64,000 bases of DNA from a virus. The stretch covers positions 1 to 64,000 of the IMG/VR virus record IMGVR_UViG_3300010430_000017; one strand, 5' to 3'. The notes beneath the pieces were generated by a model. That model had not been told where the DNA came from. It did no database searches and was given only the letters and a program-made list of their open reading frames with translations. The position numbers and the translations under genes were made by a program. Positions within the stretch are counted from its first letter, which is position 1, and the number at the start of each line of letters is the position of its first letter. This document shows positions 18,339-27,309 of this stretch, in pieces.

Positions 18339-20891
18339 ATGACTCTATATATTGGGGATTGCGAAACTAACGGGCTTCTGCACGAAGTGACTAAGTTTCA
18401 TTGTATTTGTTTTAGTCCTGTGGGTAATAACAAATTTTACATTTTCTGTGACCTTGAAGATCTTTCTAATTATGATCAAGATCAGTTCAGATCGGAGGAT
18501 GTTGAACCAATCTTTTTCCCGACTAATGATTATCTTAAACTCCTTAACTCCCCAAAAACTACTGGCATTTGTATGCACAATATTTACGGATATGACCTCC
18601 AGGTGTTCGAGAAACTTTCGGGGATTACCTATGATTGGGATAGTATTAATAATAGGAAGGTTAAGATTATTGATAGTCTTGTGATGTCAAGAGTTCTTTG
18701 GCCTGATAGACCCGTGGTGAAAGGAACTAAGTCTCAGCATGGTTTAGAAGCTTTTGGCATTAGGACCGGTATAGCGAAGCCTAAAGTAGAAGATTGGTCC
18801 GATCAATCTTTGGAGGTTTATATAAACAGAGTAATAGAGGATGTAAAGATTAACAAAGCAACTTATTTCATGTTGTTAAAAGAAACAAGAGATGTAGCGT
18901 TTAGTAACGGAGCTAAAAAAGGTTCTTGGACAGAAGCATTACAAATGGGTATGAAGAGTGCCTACCTGATGAGTAAACAAGAGAAAGATGGTGCTGTTTT
19001 TGCGGTGGACGATGCGAAAAGGCTTATCCACAGTATTGACCAACAAATGAAAGAAATCGCCGAAGATGTTGAACCGAAGTTAGGGGAACGTGCTCTGCCT
19101 AAAGCTAAACAACCTAATTTTCCATCACAACCTTGGAAAAAACCCTTTGATTTTAAATCACCCTTCAAAGCAAAAGGAGGGCTAAAAAAACCTGTTAATG
19201 AATATTTGAAAACTACTGGCATACCGGCGCACCAAAGGGAGGACTATATCTGTTCTATGCTGGAGAAAGAAGTGGTCGATGGTCACACCTTAATCCACAA
19301 CTACATAGAAGACGAGTTACCTAAACATCCTACTCTTCTCTCACAAGCTTCAATTAATTACTGCCTTAAGTTTGGTATTAATGAACTCCAAGAACAGTTC
19401 AAGGAGATAAAAACGATATGGGGTCTAAAAATCCAAGGATACTCTCCAGATGAAGAAAGAAAACTCACTGAACCTATGAGGTTAGCCAACCAAAATGATA
19501 TAAAGAATTTTTTTATATCCGAACTCGGGTGGAAACCACAACTATGGAGAACAAAAAACTTACTTGTGGATTTAAAGACAAAGCAAAACTTCCCAAAAGA
19601 TGAGCAAGAAAAAAAGATTCAGAAGTATATAAAAGATATTCAAGAAAGCCCCTATAAATCACTGGTCCTGAAAGAACTTGGATACAAGAAAGACCCCGAC
19701 TTTAAATCCAAAGCCTTTTATAATAGGGTGAAAAGGAACGGGAGGGCTGTTCCTTCTTCACCTCAACTGAAAAATATACGAGGGGATCTTTGTCCAAGTC
19801 TTGAAAAATTAGATGCTGGTATGGCAAAAAAGATAGTGTTGTGGTTAAGTTTAAGAAACAGAAGGACAACAATAAAATCTTTTGATAAAAACACTGGCTG
19901 GCTTAATCACCGTAGATTACAGGTAGATGGTAGGCTGCCAGGGGCAAGTACGGGGTTGACTAACACCAGGAGACAGAAACATCATATTATATGCAACATT
20001 CCTGCTGCATCTGATTCTGTTGTTCTTGGTAAAGAAGTCAGGGATCTTTTTATAAGTCCAAAAAATTACTGTTGTGTTGGGGCGGATGCATCTGGGATTG
20101 AAGGTAGGGCTATGGCAGAAGCTGCTTGGAATTTTGATAATGGAGCTTATGCAGAGATTATTTTAAACGGTGATGTTCACAATGAAAATGCTAAATCCTT
20201 TTCTAAAGCTATCGGGAGAGAGGTCGGCAGGGGAGAAGGAAAATCTCCTTTCTACGCAGGAATTTATGGATGTCAAGCAAAGAAGCAAGCAACTTTGTTA
20301 GGTGTTGAAGAGAGGTTAGGTGATGCTATTAATAAGGCTTTGTGGGAAGTTGCATGGGGATTAGAGAAGTGTAAAAATGCACTTGGTGTTTATTGGGAAA
20401 ATACTGGTAAAAAATATATAATGGCTATAGATGGATCAAAAATATTTACCCGTAGTAAGCACAGCCTCCTCAATGCATATTTACAAAGTGCTGATTCTAT
20501 TCTAATGGATTGGGCTTGTTGTTGGATTCATGATAAAATTAAAGAGGAAAAATTAGATGCTCAACGGTGGATTTATTACCATGACGAGATAAATCATTAT
20601 CATAACTTGAAAGAGGTTCAATACGAGTTATTTCCATTAGATAAGAAGCCAGAGGAGTACAGAGATAAAATTCAATACTCAAAACCTAAACTTTTTAGAG
20701 AAGGAGAGATCCTACACTTTGGTTTACCTAAAGGGGAAGATCCTCTCCCCACGGATCAATGGATACAACACTATTCAAGGGTTGGTGAAATCTGTGTTGA
20801 AGGTATTAAGAATGCTGGGAAGCACTACGGTTTTAGAGTCCCTTTAGATGGGCAATATATTTTAGGGGGGTCATGGGGAAAAACTCACTGA
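18339..20891 (+). CDS. DNA polymerase, family A (T7-like) with 3'-5' exonuclease
   Basis: 850 residues, SD GGAGGAGG. N-terminal DnaQ-like proofreading domain begins GDCETNGL (Asp7, Glu9). Polymerase motif A is GADASGIEGRAMA (about 580-592), motif B GEGKSPFYAGIYG (about 630-640) and motif C YYHDEINH (about 746-753) with the catalytic HDE. Motif B is altered from the usual R..K....YG. It replicates the phage genome with the neighbouring primase-helicase, exonuclease and SSB-like protein. An endonuclease gene follows directly. Confidence 0.93.
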   Translation: MTLYIGDCETNGLLHEVTKFHCICFSPVGNNKFYIFCDLEDLSNYDQDQFRSEDVEPIFFPTNDYLKLLNSPKTTGICMHNIYGYDLQVFEKLSGITYDWDSINNRKVKIIDSLVMSRVLWPDRPVVKGTKSQHGLEAFGIRTGIAKPKVEDWSDQSLEVYINRVIEDVKINKATYFMLLKETRDVAFSNGAKKGSWTEALQMGMKSAYLMSKQEKDGAVFAVDDAKRLIHSIDQQMKEIAEDVEPKLGERALPKAKQPNFPSQPWKKPFDFKSPFKAKGGLKKPVNEYLKTTGIPAHQREDYICSMLEKEVVDGHTLIHNYIEDELPKHPTLLSQASINYCLKFGINELQEQFKEIKTIWGLKIQGYSPDEERKLTEPMRLANQNDIKNFFISELGWKPQLWRTKNLLVDLKTKQNFPKDEQEKKIQKYIKDIQESPYKSLVLKELGYKKDPDFKSKAFYNRVKRNGRAVPSSPQLKNIRGDLCPSLEKLDAGMAKKIVLWLSLRNRRTTIKSFDKNTGWLNHRRLQVDGRLPGASTGLTNTRRQKHHIICNIPAASDSVVLGKEVRDLFISPKNYCCVGADASGIEGRAMAEAAWNFDNGAYAEIILNGDVHNENAKSFSKAIGREVGRGEGKSPFYAGIYGCQAKKQATLLGVEERLGDAINKALWEVAWGLEKCKNALGVYWENTGKKYIMAIDGSKIFTRSKHSLLNAYLQSADSILMDWACCWIHDKIKEEKLDAQRWIYYHDEINHYHNLKEVQYELFPLDKKPEEYRDKIQYSKPKLFREGEILHFGLPKGEDPLPTDQWIQHYSRVGEICVEGIKNAGKHYGFRVPLDGQYILGGSWGKTH

Positions 20892-20916
20892 AGAATTAAT
20901 AATAATAAGGAGTTAT

Positions 20917-21735
20917 ATGAGAGTAGACTTAAGTATTGTTGGGAAGAAGTTCAACAGGTTGAGAGTATTAGAATTTATAGGACAAGACAAGAATAAAAAA
21001 TCTCTATTTAAATGTTTATGTGACTGTGGAAATGAGGGTATTTTTAGAGGTACAGAAGTAAAAAATGGGCATACCAAATCTTGTGGTTGTTTTCAAAAAG
21101 AAAGTAGATTTAAACACGGCTATAATAATACCTCAATTTACCAAGCCTATTGTGACATGAAAGATAGGTGCTATAATCTCAAGAACCCTTATTATAAGGA
21201 CTATGGGGAAAGAAATATAAAAGTCTGTGAAGATTGGTTAGATAAGGAAACGGGTTTTATTAGGTTTTTAAATTCTGTAGGCGAAAAACCTGACGGAAAA
21301 TATTCATTGGGCCGTATAGACAACGATTTAGGTTATTTTCCCGGTAATTGTAGATGGGAAACTGATACTGAGCAGAATCGGAATCTTAGGAGTAACCGTT
21401 TGCTTGAGTATAAAGGAGAGACTAAGTGTGTTGCGGAATGGACTGAGATTTCTGGCCTGAATAAAAGTACCTTTAATCATAGACTACGGGCCGGGTGGAG
21501 TATGGAGAAAATTATGACAACACCAGTACATAGGCCCGAAATATATAGTTACAAAGATATAGAAGATACCTTACCTAATTTAGCAAAGATGTTTAATCTA
21601 AGTGTAGCTGTTTTCAGAAAAAGGCTAAGAAGAGGTTGGGATATAGAAGAAGCATTAGAAACACCGCAATTATACAAAAGAATAACAAAACCCTTGACAA
21701 ACACAATACCAAATGATATTATCCACAAAGATTAA
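20917..21735 (+). CDS. Free-standing homing-type endonuclease with two HTH repeats
   Basis: 272 residues. N-terminal CxCGNEG...SCGC zinc finger (about 36-63), central nuclease-like core (MKDRCYN, YGERNIKVC, SLGRIDNDLGYFPGNCRWET) common in phage intergenic nucleases, then two about 36-residue repeats (AEWTEISGLNKSTFNHRLRA and NLAKMFNLSVAVFRKRLRRG, each followed by a W and ending in TP). Related to genes at 47001 and 61925. Probably a selfish element inserted behind the polymerase. Confidence 0.75.
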   Translation: MRVDLSIVGKKFNRLRVLEFIGQDKNKKSLFKCLCDCGNEGIFRGTEVKNGHTKSCGCFQKESRFKHGYNNTSIYQAYCDMKDRCYNLKNPYYKDYGERNIKVCEDWLDKETGFIRFLNSVGEKPDGKYSLGRIDNDLGYFPGNCRWETDTEQNRNLRSNRLLEYKGETKCVAEWTEISGLNKSTFNHRLRAGWSMEKIMTTPVHRPEIYSYKDIEDTLPNLAKMFNLSVAVFRKRLRRGWDIEEALETPQLYKRITKPLTNTIPNDIIHKD

Positions 21736-21748
21736 AAAGGAGAAACAA

Positions 21749-22003
21749 ATGAATGAAACGAAGTACGAACTTGTAAAAGAGATTACACTAAAGGAGTTTT
21801 CGGAAAAGAATCCTTGGTTTGTGGAAGATAATTCTGATTGGTTACTGAAGCAAGGAATCATCAAAGAAGTTAAAACTTTTAAACCTTTTGAGGTAACTAC
21901 AAAGATTAATACTCAAAGAGATTTAGATAATTTTATGGAGGATCTTGTTGAGATGCGTTCTGCACCAGCATTTAATCTTTATACTAAACTTTGTAACATA
22001 TAA
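21749..22003 (+). CDS. Hypothetical protein, 84 aa
   Basis: Start at ATG 21749 after AAAGGAGAAAC; the frame opens earlier inside the endonuclease. It contains YELVKEITLKEF and WLLKQGIIKEV, resembling short segments of the 15522 and 41404 proteins (a F.E..FTL.DLY-like strand and a short helix). Possibly a truncated relative. Function unknown. Confidence 0.6.
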   Translation: MNETKYELVKEITLKEFSEKNPWFVEDNSDWLLKQGIIKEVKTFKPFEVTTKINTQRDLDNFMEDLVEMRSAPAFNLYTKLCNI

Positions 22004-22015
22004 ATAAGGGGGACA

Positions 22016-22513
22016 ATGCTAACATCTAATGTAATTGCAGCTATCAAGAGGTCATTCTCAAGATCTCAAACAGCTAAGAAATTTAAAAACAAATCAATTG
22101 TACCTCATAAGACAGGTATTAGAGGAGGAAAGATAGGAGAATGTAATGTCTGTAAAGCTCATATCCCTTTGTACAAGCTCCAAATAGATCATTGTGACCC
22201 TATAACCCCTGTAATGATGCCAGCTAAGTATATGAGCTTTGTAATGCTATTCAAGAGGACATTCTGCCCAGAGAAGAATTTACAAGTTATATGCCCTGAG
22301 TGTCATGATAAAAAAAGCAAGAAAGAAAATAAAGAAAGAGTTTATTGGAGGAAACATAAGAAATTTCTTGTATGCAGAAAAGTTTGGGGTTGTAGAATTA
22401 AAACAATTCCTGTAATTAATATGAAAGATTTTGATGAAGAATGGGAAATTATGGGAGTGTTTAAGACGAAGAAAGAAGCTGATAGTTTTTCAAAGAAACT
22501 TAGGAAGTTATAA
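22016..22513 (+). CDS. HNH endonuclease
   Basis: 165 residues with SD AAGGGGGAC. It has CNVCKAHIP, then LQIDHCDPITP, then NLQVICPECHDKK, giving the His, Asn and His of the HNH motif plus two zinc-binding CxxC pairs. The C-terminal MGVFKTKKEADSFSKKLR is a DNA-binding-like tail. DNA nicking or cutting, either homing or in genome processing; it lies in the replication module. Confidence 0.85.
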   Translation: MLTSNVIAAIKRSFSRSQTAKKFKNKSIVPHKTGIRGGKIGECNVCKAHIPLYKLQIDHCDPITPVMMPAKYMSFVMLFKRTFCPEKNLQVICPECHDKKSKKENKERVYWRKHKKFLVCRKVWGCRIKTIPVINMKDFDEEWEIMGVFKTKKEADSFSKKLRKL

Positions 22514-22525
22514 GGAGAATGAATA

Positions 22526-22699
22526 ATGTTATCCTTCCTAAAAACCAAATACAAAATAAGAAAGACAAATACTGGGTATTTCGTCCCAATGCATAAGAAA
22601 TTCTGGATGTGCATTTACAAAGACATTAATAATTGGATGCGCTACCCTACGTACCATAGTGCTTTGAGATTTATTAATAGATCAGGAGGTCATTTGTGA
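22526..22699 (+). CDS. Hypothetical basic microprotein, 57 aa
   Basis: SD AAGGAGAATGA. Rich in Lys, Arg and aromatics (KTKYKIRKTN, MHKKFWMC). The stop overlaps the next GTG. No family recognised. Confidence 0.5.
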   Translation: MLSFLKTKYKIRKTNTGYFVPMHKKFWMCIYKDINNWMRYPTYHSALRFINRSGGHL

Positions 22700-22857
22700 A
22701 ACCACACATAACACAAAGAATACACCATCAAATATTTCTTCTACAAGAATTATTATCATATCAAGCTTTGGATGATAATGGGTTTGATGAATATGAACAA
22801 AAGATTGTAAAACAAAGTATTGAGTTATTTGAGGAATTAATTGAGTTGTTGAAGTAA
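22696..22857 (+). CDS. Acidic microprotein, 53 aa (GTG start)
   Basis: GTG within a GTGA overlap, preceded by a perfect AGGAGG at good spacing. Starts basic (KPHITQRIHHQ) and ends with an acidic amphipathic helix (ELFEELIELLK). Unknown function. Confidence 0.55.
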   Translation: MKPHITQRIHHQIFLLQELLSYQALDDNGFDEYEQKIVKQSIELFEELIELLK

Positions 22858-22874
22858 ACTTTATAATATATAAT
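22846..22874 (+). promoter_or_regulatory. Candidate promoter TTGTTG-17-TATAAT
   Basis: -35 TTGTTG lies in the end of the upstream gene; consensus TATAAT at 22869-22874. It is followed by a small CTGGT/ACCAG hairpin and the gene at 22901. Confidence 0.45.
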
Positions 22875-22900
22875 CTGGTTTTACCAGCTTGGAGAAAATC

Positions 22901-23158
22901 ATGAATAAAGTTCAGAGATGTGAAAAGTTTTTGGTGGAGAATGGTTGGGCGTTGGAGCCTGAATCTACATTCGGGAGTGACTATACAGCCTTTTATAAAG
23001 AAGGACTCGTAACCGTTGATATCAATAGCTCTGAGATAGTTCTTGTTGGAGAGATTGGCGACTTTTGCCACCTGCCGGTTGACTATTATACTCTCATTGG
23101 GGCCTTGATGGAGTACCGGCAAATCGCAGTCAATTATGTTCCTGTAAAAGCGGTTTAG
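22901..23158 (+). CDS. Hypothetical protein, 85 aa
   Basis: ATG at 22901 chosen because GGAG lies six bases upstream; an in-frame TTG at 22889 is less likely. It has a two-layer alpha/beta look (VTVDINSSEIVLVGE). GC content is slightly higher than its neighbours. No family recognised. Confidence 0.6.
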   Translation: MNKVQRCEKFLVENGWALEPESTFGSDYTAFYKEGLVTVDINSSEIVLVGEIGDFCHLPVDYYTLIGALMEYRQIAVNYVPVKAV

Positions 23159-23210
23159 GCAAGGCTTATTCAGGAAATTATATAGAATATAACCTTTACA
23201 AAGGATGATT

Positions 23211-23429
23211 ATGAAAAACGAAAAAGACTTAGAAAATATTGGTAATAATATCTACCAAAGTGCAACATTGGGTAATATTGTAAGAACATTTAAACAAAAT
23301 CTTGAGAGTTATATAGAATTTCAGACTATTAATGCTAAACTTATGAGAGCTAAGTACGATGCATTGATTGCTGAAGGTTTTGATAAGGATCAGGCTGAGA
23401 GGATTATTAAAGAGACTAAATTGATTTAG
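23211..23429 (+). CDS. Hypothetical helical protein, 72 aa
   Basis: ATG at 23211 with AAGGATGATT upstream (another ATG six bases earlier is too close to the SD). Entirely helical and charged, ending in GFDKDQAERIIKETKLI, a pattern seen in many small phage proteins of unknown role. Confidence 0.55.
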   Translation: MKNEKDLENIGNNIYQSATLGNIVRTFKQNLESYIEFQTINAKLMRAKYDALIAEGFDKDQAERIIKETKLI

Positions 23430-23438
23430 GGGGTTTCA

Positions 23439-23615
23439 ATGAGATACAAAGTAGAGCACAACAGGTGTAGGTGCCACCCGGAGACTTGTAACTGCGATGA
23501 TTATATGATTACTAAAGATGGTGAAAAATGGGTAACTATCTTTGACAAAGGTAAGGCTTTTGAGGTTATGACTGCGATGAATTTTTATGACCTGAAAGTT
23601 TTACTTGATGAGTGA
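23439..23615 (+). CDS. Cys-rich microprotein, 58 aa
   Basis: The N-terminus holds CRCHPETCNCDDY, a compact Cys/His cluster likely to bind zinc; a beta-rich remainder follows. It overlaps the helicase start by eight bases. Adjacent to a primase-helicase without its own zinc finger, but there is no evidence it supplies one. Confidence 0.6.
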   Translation: MRYKVEHNRCRCHPETCNCDDYMITKDGEKWVTIFDKGKAFEVMTAMNFYDLKVLLDE

Positions 23616-25329
23616 TTTTTGGGAGAATGAAAGGAGATCTTGGAAAGTGACTAAGAAGAAATATGATTCTGAATATAAACCAAAAGAGACAGTGAAAGAT
23701 ATTCTCCAATACCCACAGAAAGCCATCCCGGAAAGAGGGCTTAAAGAAAGTACAATAAAGCGATTTGGGGTAAGAACTAAACTTAATACCCTAACACAAG
23801 AAATTGATGCGGTATATTTTCCATACAAAGACGAAAGCGGTAAAGTCACTGGTTATAAGAAAAGAGATTTGACTCTCCATAAGAAAGAGAAGTATCATTT
23901 CTCAGTCATTGGTTACGTTGGGGTTGAATCTCAGTTATTTGGTCAAGATAAGTGTAGATCAAAAGCTAAGAAGCTTTATATCACTGAAGGTGAATACGAC
24001 CAAATGTCATGCTACCAAGCATACATGGAGAATGTTGGTAAGGATTATAAACAGTACGGGGTCAATGTCGTGAGTATTGGTTGCGGGACCCCAAACGCTG
24101 TTGATCACATAACAGAAAATGAACATTTTATATCCGGGTTTGAGCAGGTAGTTTTGTGCTTTGATAATGATTCTTTGAGTGAGAGAGATCTGAAAAAGAA
24201 GAATCCGGGAATGAAAGGTGCAGAAGCAACTAATGCAGTGGGGGCATTCCTTAGAGATCATACTGTCCTTAAGATTAAATGGGAGAAATGCAATAAACTC
24301 CCTAATGGAAAATTCCCCAATGATCCTTCTGACTATCTAAAACCAGAAAATAATAAAGCGGATTGGCTCTACAGGGTAATGCTCTTCAATACAGAGGAGT
24401 ACAGAAATAAGAAGATTGTTGGCATACATGATGTGTTTGAAAAAGGTGAAGTCCTGGAGCCTCTTGATAAAGGTGTGTACCTTGAGTCTTTTCCTAAATT
24501 AATGGATCTATTGCTGGGGATCAGGAAGAAAGAAGATACTTTACTTTTAGCCCCTTCAGGTACCGGAAAAACAAGTGTTTGTTGTGCATTAGCTGCTGAT
24601 ATGGCCGAAGGCGGGGAGAAGGTAGGTGGGATACTATTAGAAGAAGGTATGAAGAGGACAGGACAAAGGTTTATTGCACAAAGACTTAGAATTCATCCTA
24701 ATAAGTTTCAATTCGGGGAAAGACTTGGGAAGACTGATGACGAGGTGAGTAATGCGGAGGATTGGGTAGCAGAAAAGTATTTGTTTCTCGATCACCACGG
24801 GGCAATTTCAATAAACGAGCTTGTGGATTTATGCAAATTGTTCATTTATAAGTACAATAGAACCTTTATTATCTTCGATCATATTTCTCTTGCTTGTGCT
24901 TCCGATGGTACTATTGAAGAAAGAGCAGAACTCACAGTAGCTATGAATGCTATCACTGCTTTGTGCGAGAGTTGTGATGTTCATATTGTTGTAGTAGCGC
25001 ATATTAATCGTAATGCTACTACTGTATCGAGTAAAGAGAGAGAGATCACGGAGCCTAAGTGGAAGAGAACTTTTATCACTGATGGTAAAGGTACTCAGGC
25101 ATTAGAAGCTCTTGCTCACAATATTATCACTATTGACAAAGAGAGACTGCCGGATGGGACCAGAGGAAGAATTAGATTATTTCTTGGAAAGAACAGGGGC
25201 GCTGATACACTGGGCTTTGCTGATATCACACGCATGCATCCTGATACAGGGGTGTTCTACGATGCTTCTGATGAGAGATGGACACCTAATGGTTGGACTA
25301 CTGATGAAGATAATACTACAGGTTACTAA
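23608..25329 (+). CDS. Primase-helicase, T7 gp4 / Twinkle-like
   Basis: 573 residues; ATG 23608 preferred over TTG 23605. TOPRIM primase domain: YITEGEYDQ (about 124) and VVLCFDNDS. RecA-like DnaB helicase domain: Walker A LAPSGTGKT (about 312-320), Walker B FIIFDHISLA and VVVVAHINR. No N-terminal CxxC zinc domain, so it resembles the short T7 gp4B form or mitochondrial Twinkle; priming ability is uncertain. It unwinds DNA for the family A polymerase. Confidence 0.9.
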   Translation: MSDFWENERRSWKVTKKKYDSEYKPKETVKDILQYPQKAIPERGLKESTIKRFGVRTKLNTLTQEIDAVYFPYKDESGKVTGYKKRDLTLHKKEKYHFSVIGYVGVESQLFGQDKCRSKAKKLYITEGEYDQMSCYQAYMENVGKDYKQYGVNVVSIGCGTPNAVDHITENEHFISGFEQVVLCFDNDSLSERDLKKKNPGMKGAEATNAVGAFLRDHTVLKIKWEKCNKLPNGKFPNDPSDYLKPENNKADWLYRVMLFNTEEYRNKKIVGIHDVFEKGEVLEPLDKGVYLESFPKLMDLLLGIRKKEDTLLLAPSGTGKTSVCCALAADMAEGGEKVGGILLEEGMKRTGQRFIAQRLRIHPNKFQFGERLGKTDDEVSNAEDWVAEKYLFLDHHGAISINELVDLCKLFIYKYNRTFIIFDHISLACASDGTIEERAELTVAMNAITALCESCDVHIVVVAHINRNATTVSSKEREITEPKWKRTFITDGKGTQALEALAHNIITIDKERLPDGTRGRIRLFLGKNRGADTLGFADITRMHPDTGVFYDASDERWTPNGWTTDEDNTTGY

Positions 25330-25336
25330 ATAACTC

Positions 25337-25365
25337 TTGACAAGCACCATGAGATGATGTAGATT
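25337..25365 (+). promoter_or_regulatory. Promoter TTGACA-17-TAGATT
   Basis: Perfect -35 at 25337-25342, 17-bp spacer, TAGATT at 25360-25365. It lies just after the helicase stop and drives the genes at 25392 and the SSB-like gene. Confidence 0.7.
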
Positions 25366-25391
25366 ACATTAAACTAAAACAAGGAGGCTTA

Positions 25392-25610
25392 ATGGCATTA
25401 GCGCTGCACATCAAAACAAATACTGAAGATTATCTGAATGTATGGGATGAATGGAGTCTTGAAAATATTGAAACTTGGATTAAATCATTAAATATTATCT
25501 CGGATGGTTGGGAAATTGCCTTGACAGGCCCTGACGAATTTGGTATAAAGAGAAAGATTAATCGTGTGATTAATCAAATTAATAGAGAAAATAACAAGGA
25601 GAATGATTAA
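25392..25610 (+). CDS. Hypothetical acidic protein, 72 aa
   Basis: SD AAGGAGG. Trp-rich (YLNVWDEWSLENIETW) with a helical C-terminus. Stop overlaps the next ATG (TAATG), so it is co-translated with the SSB-like protein. Unknown. Confidence 0.6.
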   Translation: MALALHIKTNTEDYLNVWDEWSLENIETWIKSLNIISDGWEIALTGPDEFGIKRKINRVINQINRENNKEND

Positions 25611-26593
25611 TGAGTAGGCTTGATGAATTGAAAAAGAAAGTAATTGAAGAAACCCCTGTCACAAATAATAGTGATGGACCTTCTGTTGATTATGAAGCTT
25701 TAAACAAATACATGGTTGAGACAGTTGGCCTTGAACAAGAAGAGACTGTTATTGGTATTATCTCAGGAGTAGTGAACCTTGGCCTTCAGGAGCAGCAGGA
25801 TGGTAGAGTAGAATGGAATGGCTCCCCGGAAGATGAGCAAGCTGAGATTGACAAAAACCCAAACACTTATTTTGAGACTGATTATGAAGGTAAGAGATGG
25901 AAAAGATGGCCCACTAAACCTGCTAAATCAGTAGCCCTTGTTATCGACTTCCCTGAGATTATTGTGGATAAAGCTCCTTTCTTTGGTGCTGAATCCAACC
26001 CTGCACCCCTCAGAATCTGCATGAATGGCTCTTTCTGGAGAACTGAGCTTGGTATGATGACTCTTGGTAGACCCTATCCAATGAATCTTAGAAAGAATGA
26101 GAAGACTAATAATCAGTGGTCAATGCTTCCTAATAATACGCTTTGTAAAGCTGCTGTAATGACAAAGACAATTACCAAAGGGGATGCTTTTCTTCCTCAA
26201 AACGTTATTGATTTGCTTGGTAAGTCAATGTTATTCAGTGTAAGTGTATTCTTTAATGCTAAGGGATATTACACAGAAAGAGTTAAGTTGGCTGGGGGAT
26301 TAATGAGAGGACAGCAAGTTCCTGAATATGATGAAGACCTCTTATTCTATACTGATATGAATATTACTAATGATCCTGTGAGTATTAAGTATTTGACAGC
26401 GCCTATTATTAACACAATGAAACTTAGTCCTGAATATGAAGATTCAAAGATTAAACAGCAGATTGAGGATATTCATAGTTACCAGAAGAATAATAGTAAG
26501 CCCGATGAAGGTCTTCCTGATAATACAGAATACGGTGTGGATCATACTCAGGAGAGTGTACCTCCTATTTCAGACGATGATATCCCCTTTTGA
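25610..26593 (+). CDS. Single-stranded-DNA-binding protein with bacterial SSB tail
   Basis: 327 residues. The core shows no standard OB-fold signature by eye, but the last six residues are DDDIPF, identical to the conserved tip of bacterial SSB, after a flexible acidic linker (about 285-321). In bacteria this tip recruits polymerase, helicase and repair partners. Position after polymerase and helicase matches the slot for the T7 gp2.5-type protein. DNA-binding function is inferred. Confidence 0.75.
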   Translation: MSRLDELKKKVIEETPVTNNSDGPSVDYEALNKYMVETVGLEQEETVIGIISGVVNLGLQEQQDGRVEWNGSPEDEQAEIDKNPNTYFETDYEGKRWKRWPTKPAKSVALVIDFPEIIVDKAPFFGAESNPAPLRICMNGSFWRTELGMMTLGRPYPMNLRKNEKTNNQWSMLPNNTLCKAAVMTKTITKGDAFLPQNVIDLLGKSMLFSVSVFFNAKGYYTERVKLAGGLMRGQQVPEYDEDLLFYTDMNITNDPVSIKYLTAPIINTMKLSPEYEDSKIKQQIEDIHSYQKNNSKPDEGLPDNTEYGVDHTQESVPPISDDDIPF

Positions 26594-26633
26594 TATCTTC
26601 AATGATTACAGTAACTTAGGGTAAATAACTAAA

Positions 26634-26663
26634 AGGTGTGCCTTTGTTTCAAGAGGCACACCT
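26634..26663 (+). other. Perfect inverted repeat (10-bp stem)
   Basis: AGGTGTGCCT / AGGCACACCT with a 10-nt loop, in the gap after the SSB-like gene. No T-run follows on the + strand, so it may be an RNA processing or stability hairpin rather than a terminator. Confidence 0.6.
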
Positions 26664-26682
26664 AAACAAAACAGGAGGTAGT

Positions 26683-26877
26683 ATGAGTAATAACACGAAC
26701 AATAACTATGGAATTGGATTCTCAGGACTTCTTACAGTTCTTTTTATTGGCCTTAAATTAACAGGTTATATTACTTGGAGTTGGTTGTGGGTTCTCTCTC
26801 CTTTGTGGATCTCTTTTTTGATTGCTTTATTGATTGTCGGTATGGTTGTAGGTGTTGCAATTATAGCGGACAAATAG
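26683..26877 (+). CDS. Small two-pass membrane protein (Fragile-X-F-like)
   Basis: 64 residues starting after AGGAGGTAGT. Two membrane segments (about 12-27 and 33-58) around WSWLWVLSPLWI, a motif of a widespread phage family often annotated 'transmembrane Fragile-X-F protein'. Inner membrane; function unknown in that family. Confidence 0.7.
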   Translation: MSNNTNNNYGIGFSGLLTVLFIGLKLTGYITWSWLWVLSPLWISFLIALLIVGMVVGVAIIADK

Positions 26878-26888
26878 GGGGGCTTACA

Positions 26889-27236
26889 ATGGACAAAAAA
26901 GAAATTCAAAGAAGAATGACTGCACTTGAAGGTAAAGAAATCTTCATGATTAATAATGGACAGAAAGAAATAGGAGTTATTTCAGGTTGTGATTACTACG
27001 TAGGTATTTCTATTCAGAACACATATAATAAAGACAGATACATTTATTGTTATAATGGACCTTATTCTCCACACAAAGTAATAGGAGGTGATTACTCGGT
27101 ACATGATGATGAGATGGAGATATTTCTCTCCTATGCAGAAGCAGAAGTCTTTGATCAGGACAAATATATAAATGAAATAAACATAACGTCTGGTCTTGGA
27201 GGTACTCCTTCTTACGCTACATGCGCATTTGTATAA
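26889..27236 (+). CDS. Hypothetical protein, 115 aa
   Basis: ATG 26889 after GGGGGGCTTAC. Tyr-rich beta segments (GCDYYVGISIQ, YIYCYNGPYSP), acidic C-terminal half. Ends just before the merged terminator/promoter. No family recognised. Confidence 0.65.
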   Translation: MDKKEIQRRMTALEGKEIFMINNGQKEIGVISGCDYYVGISIQNTYNKDRYIYCYNGPYSPHKVIGGDYSVHDDEMEIFLSYAEAEVFDQDKYINEINITSGLGGTPSYATCAFV

Positions 27237-27243
27237 ATAACTC

Positions 27244-27272
27244 TTGACAATCCCCCTGATCCGTAGTATATA
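27244..27272 (+). promoter_or_regulatory. Promoter TTGACA-17-TATATA inside a terminator hairpin
   Basis: -35 at 27244-27249 and -10 at 27267-27272. The spacer is the left arm of the hairpin, the -10 is in its loop, and the transcript would start near the right arm. Confidence 0.75.
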
Positions 27273-27293
27273 CACAGGATCAGGGGGATTTTT
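27249..27293 (+). terminator. Intrinsic terminator with 14-bp perfect stem
   Basis: AATCCCCCTGATCC / GGATCAGGGGGATT, 14-nt loop, then TTTTT. It would stop transcription from upstream, while RNA started at the embedded promoter contains only the right arm. Confidence 0.85.
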
Positions 27294-27309
27294 AATTTAA
27301 GGAGATCAT

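Noticed and set aside
22868-22890. CTGGT/ACCAG hairpin as a terminator
   Set aside because: Only five base pairs and no T-run; more likely incidental or a leader stem.
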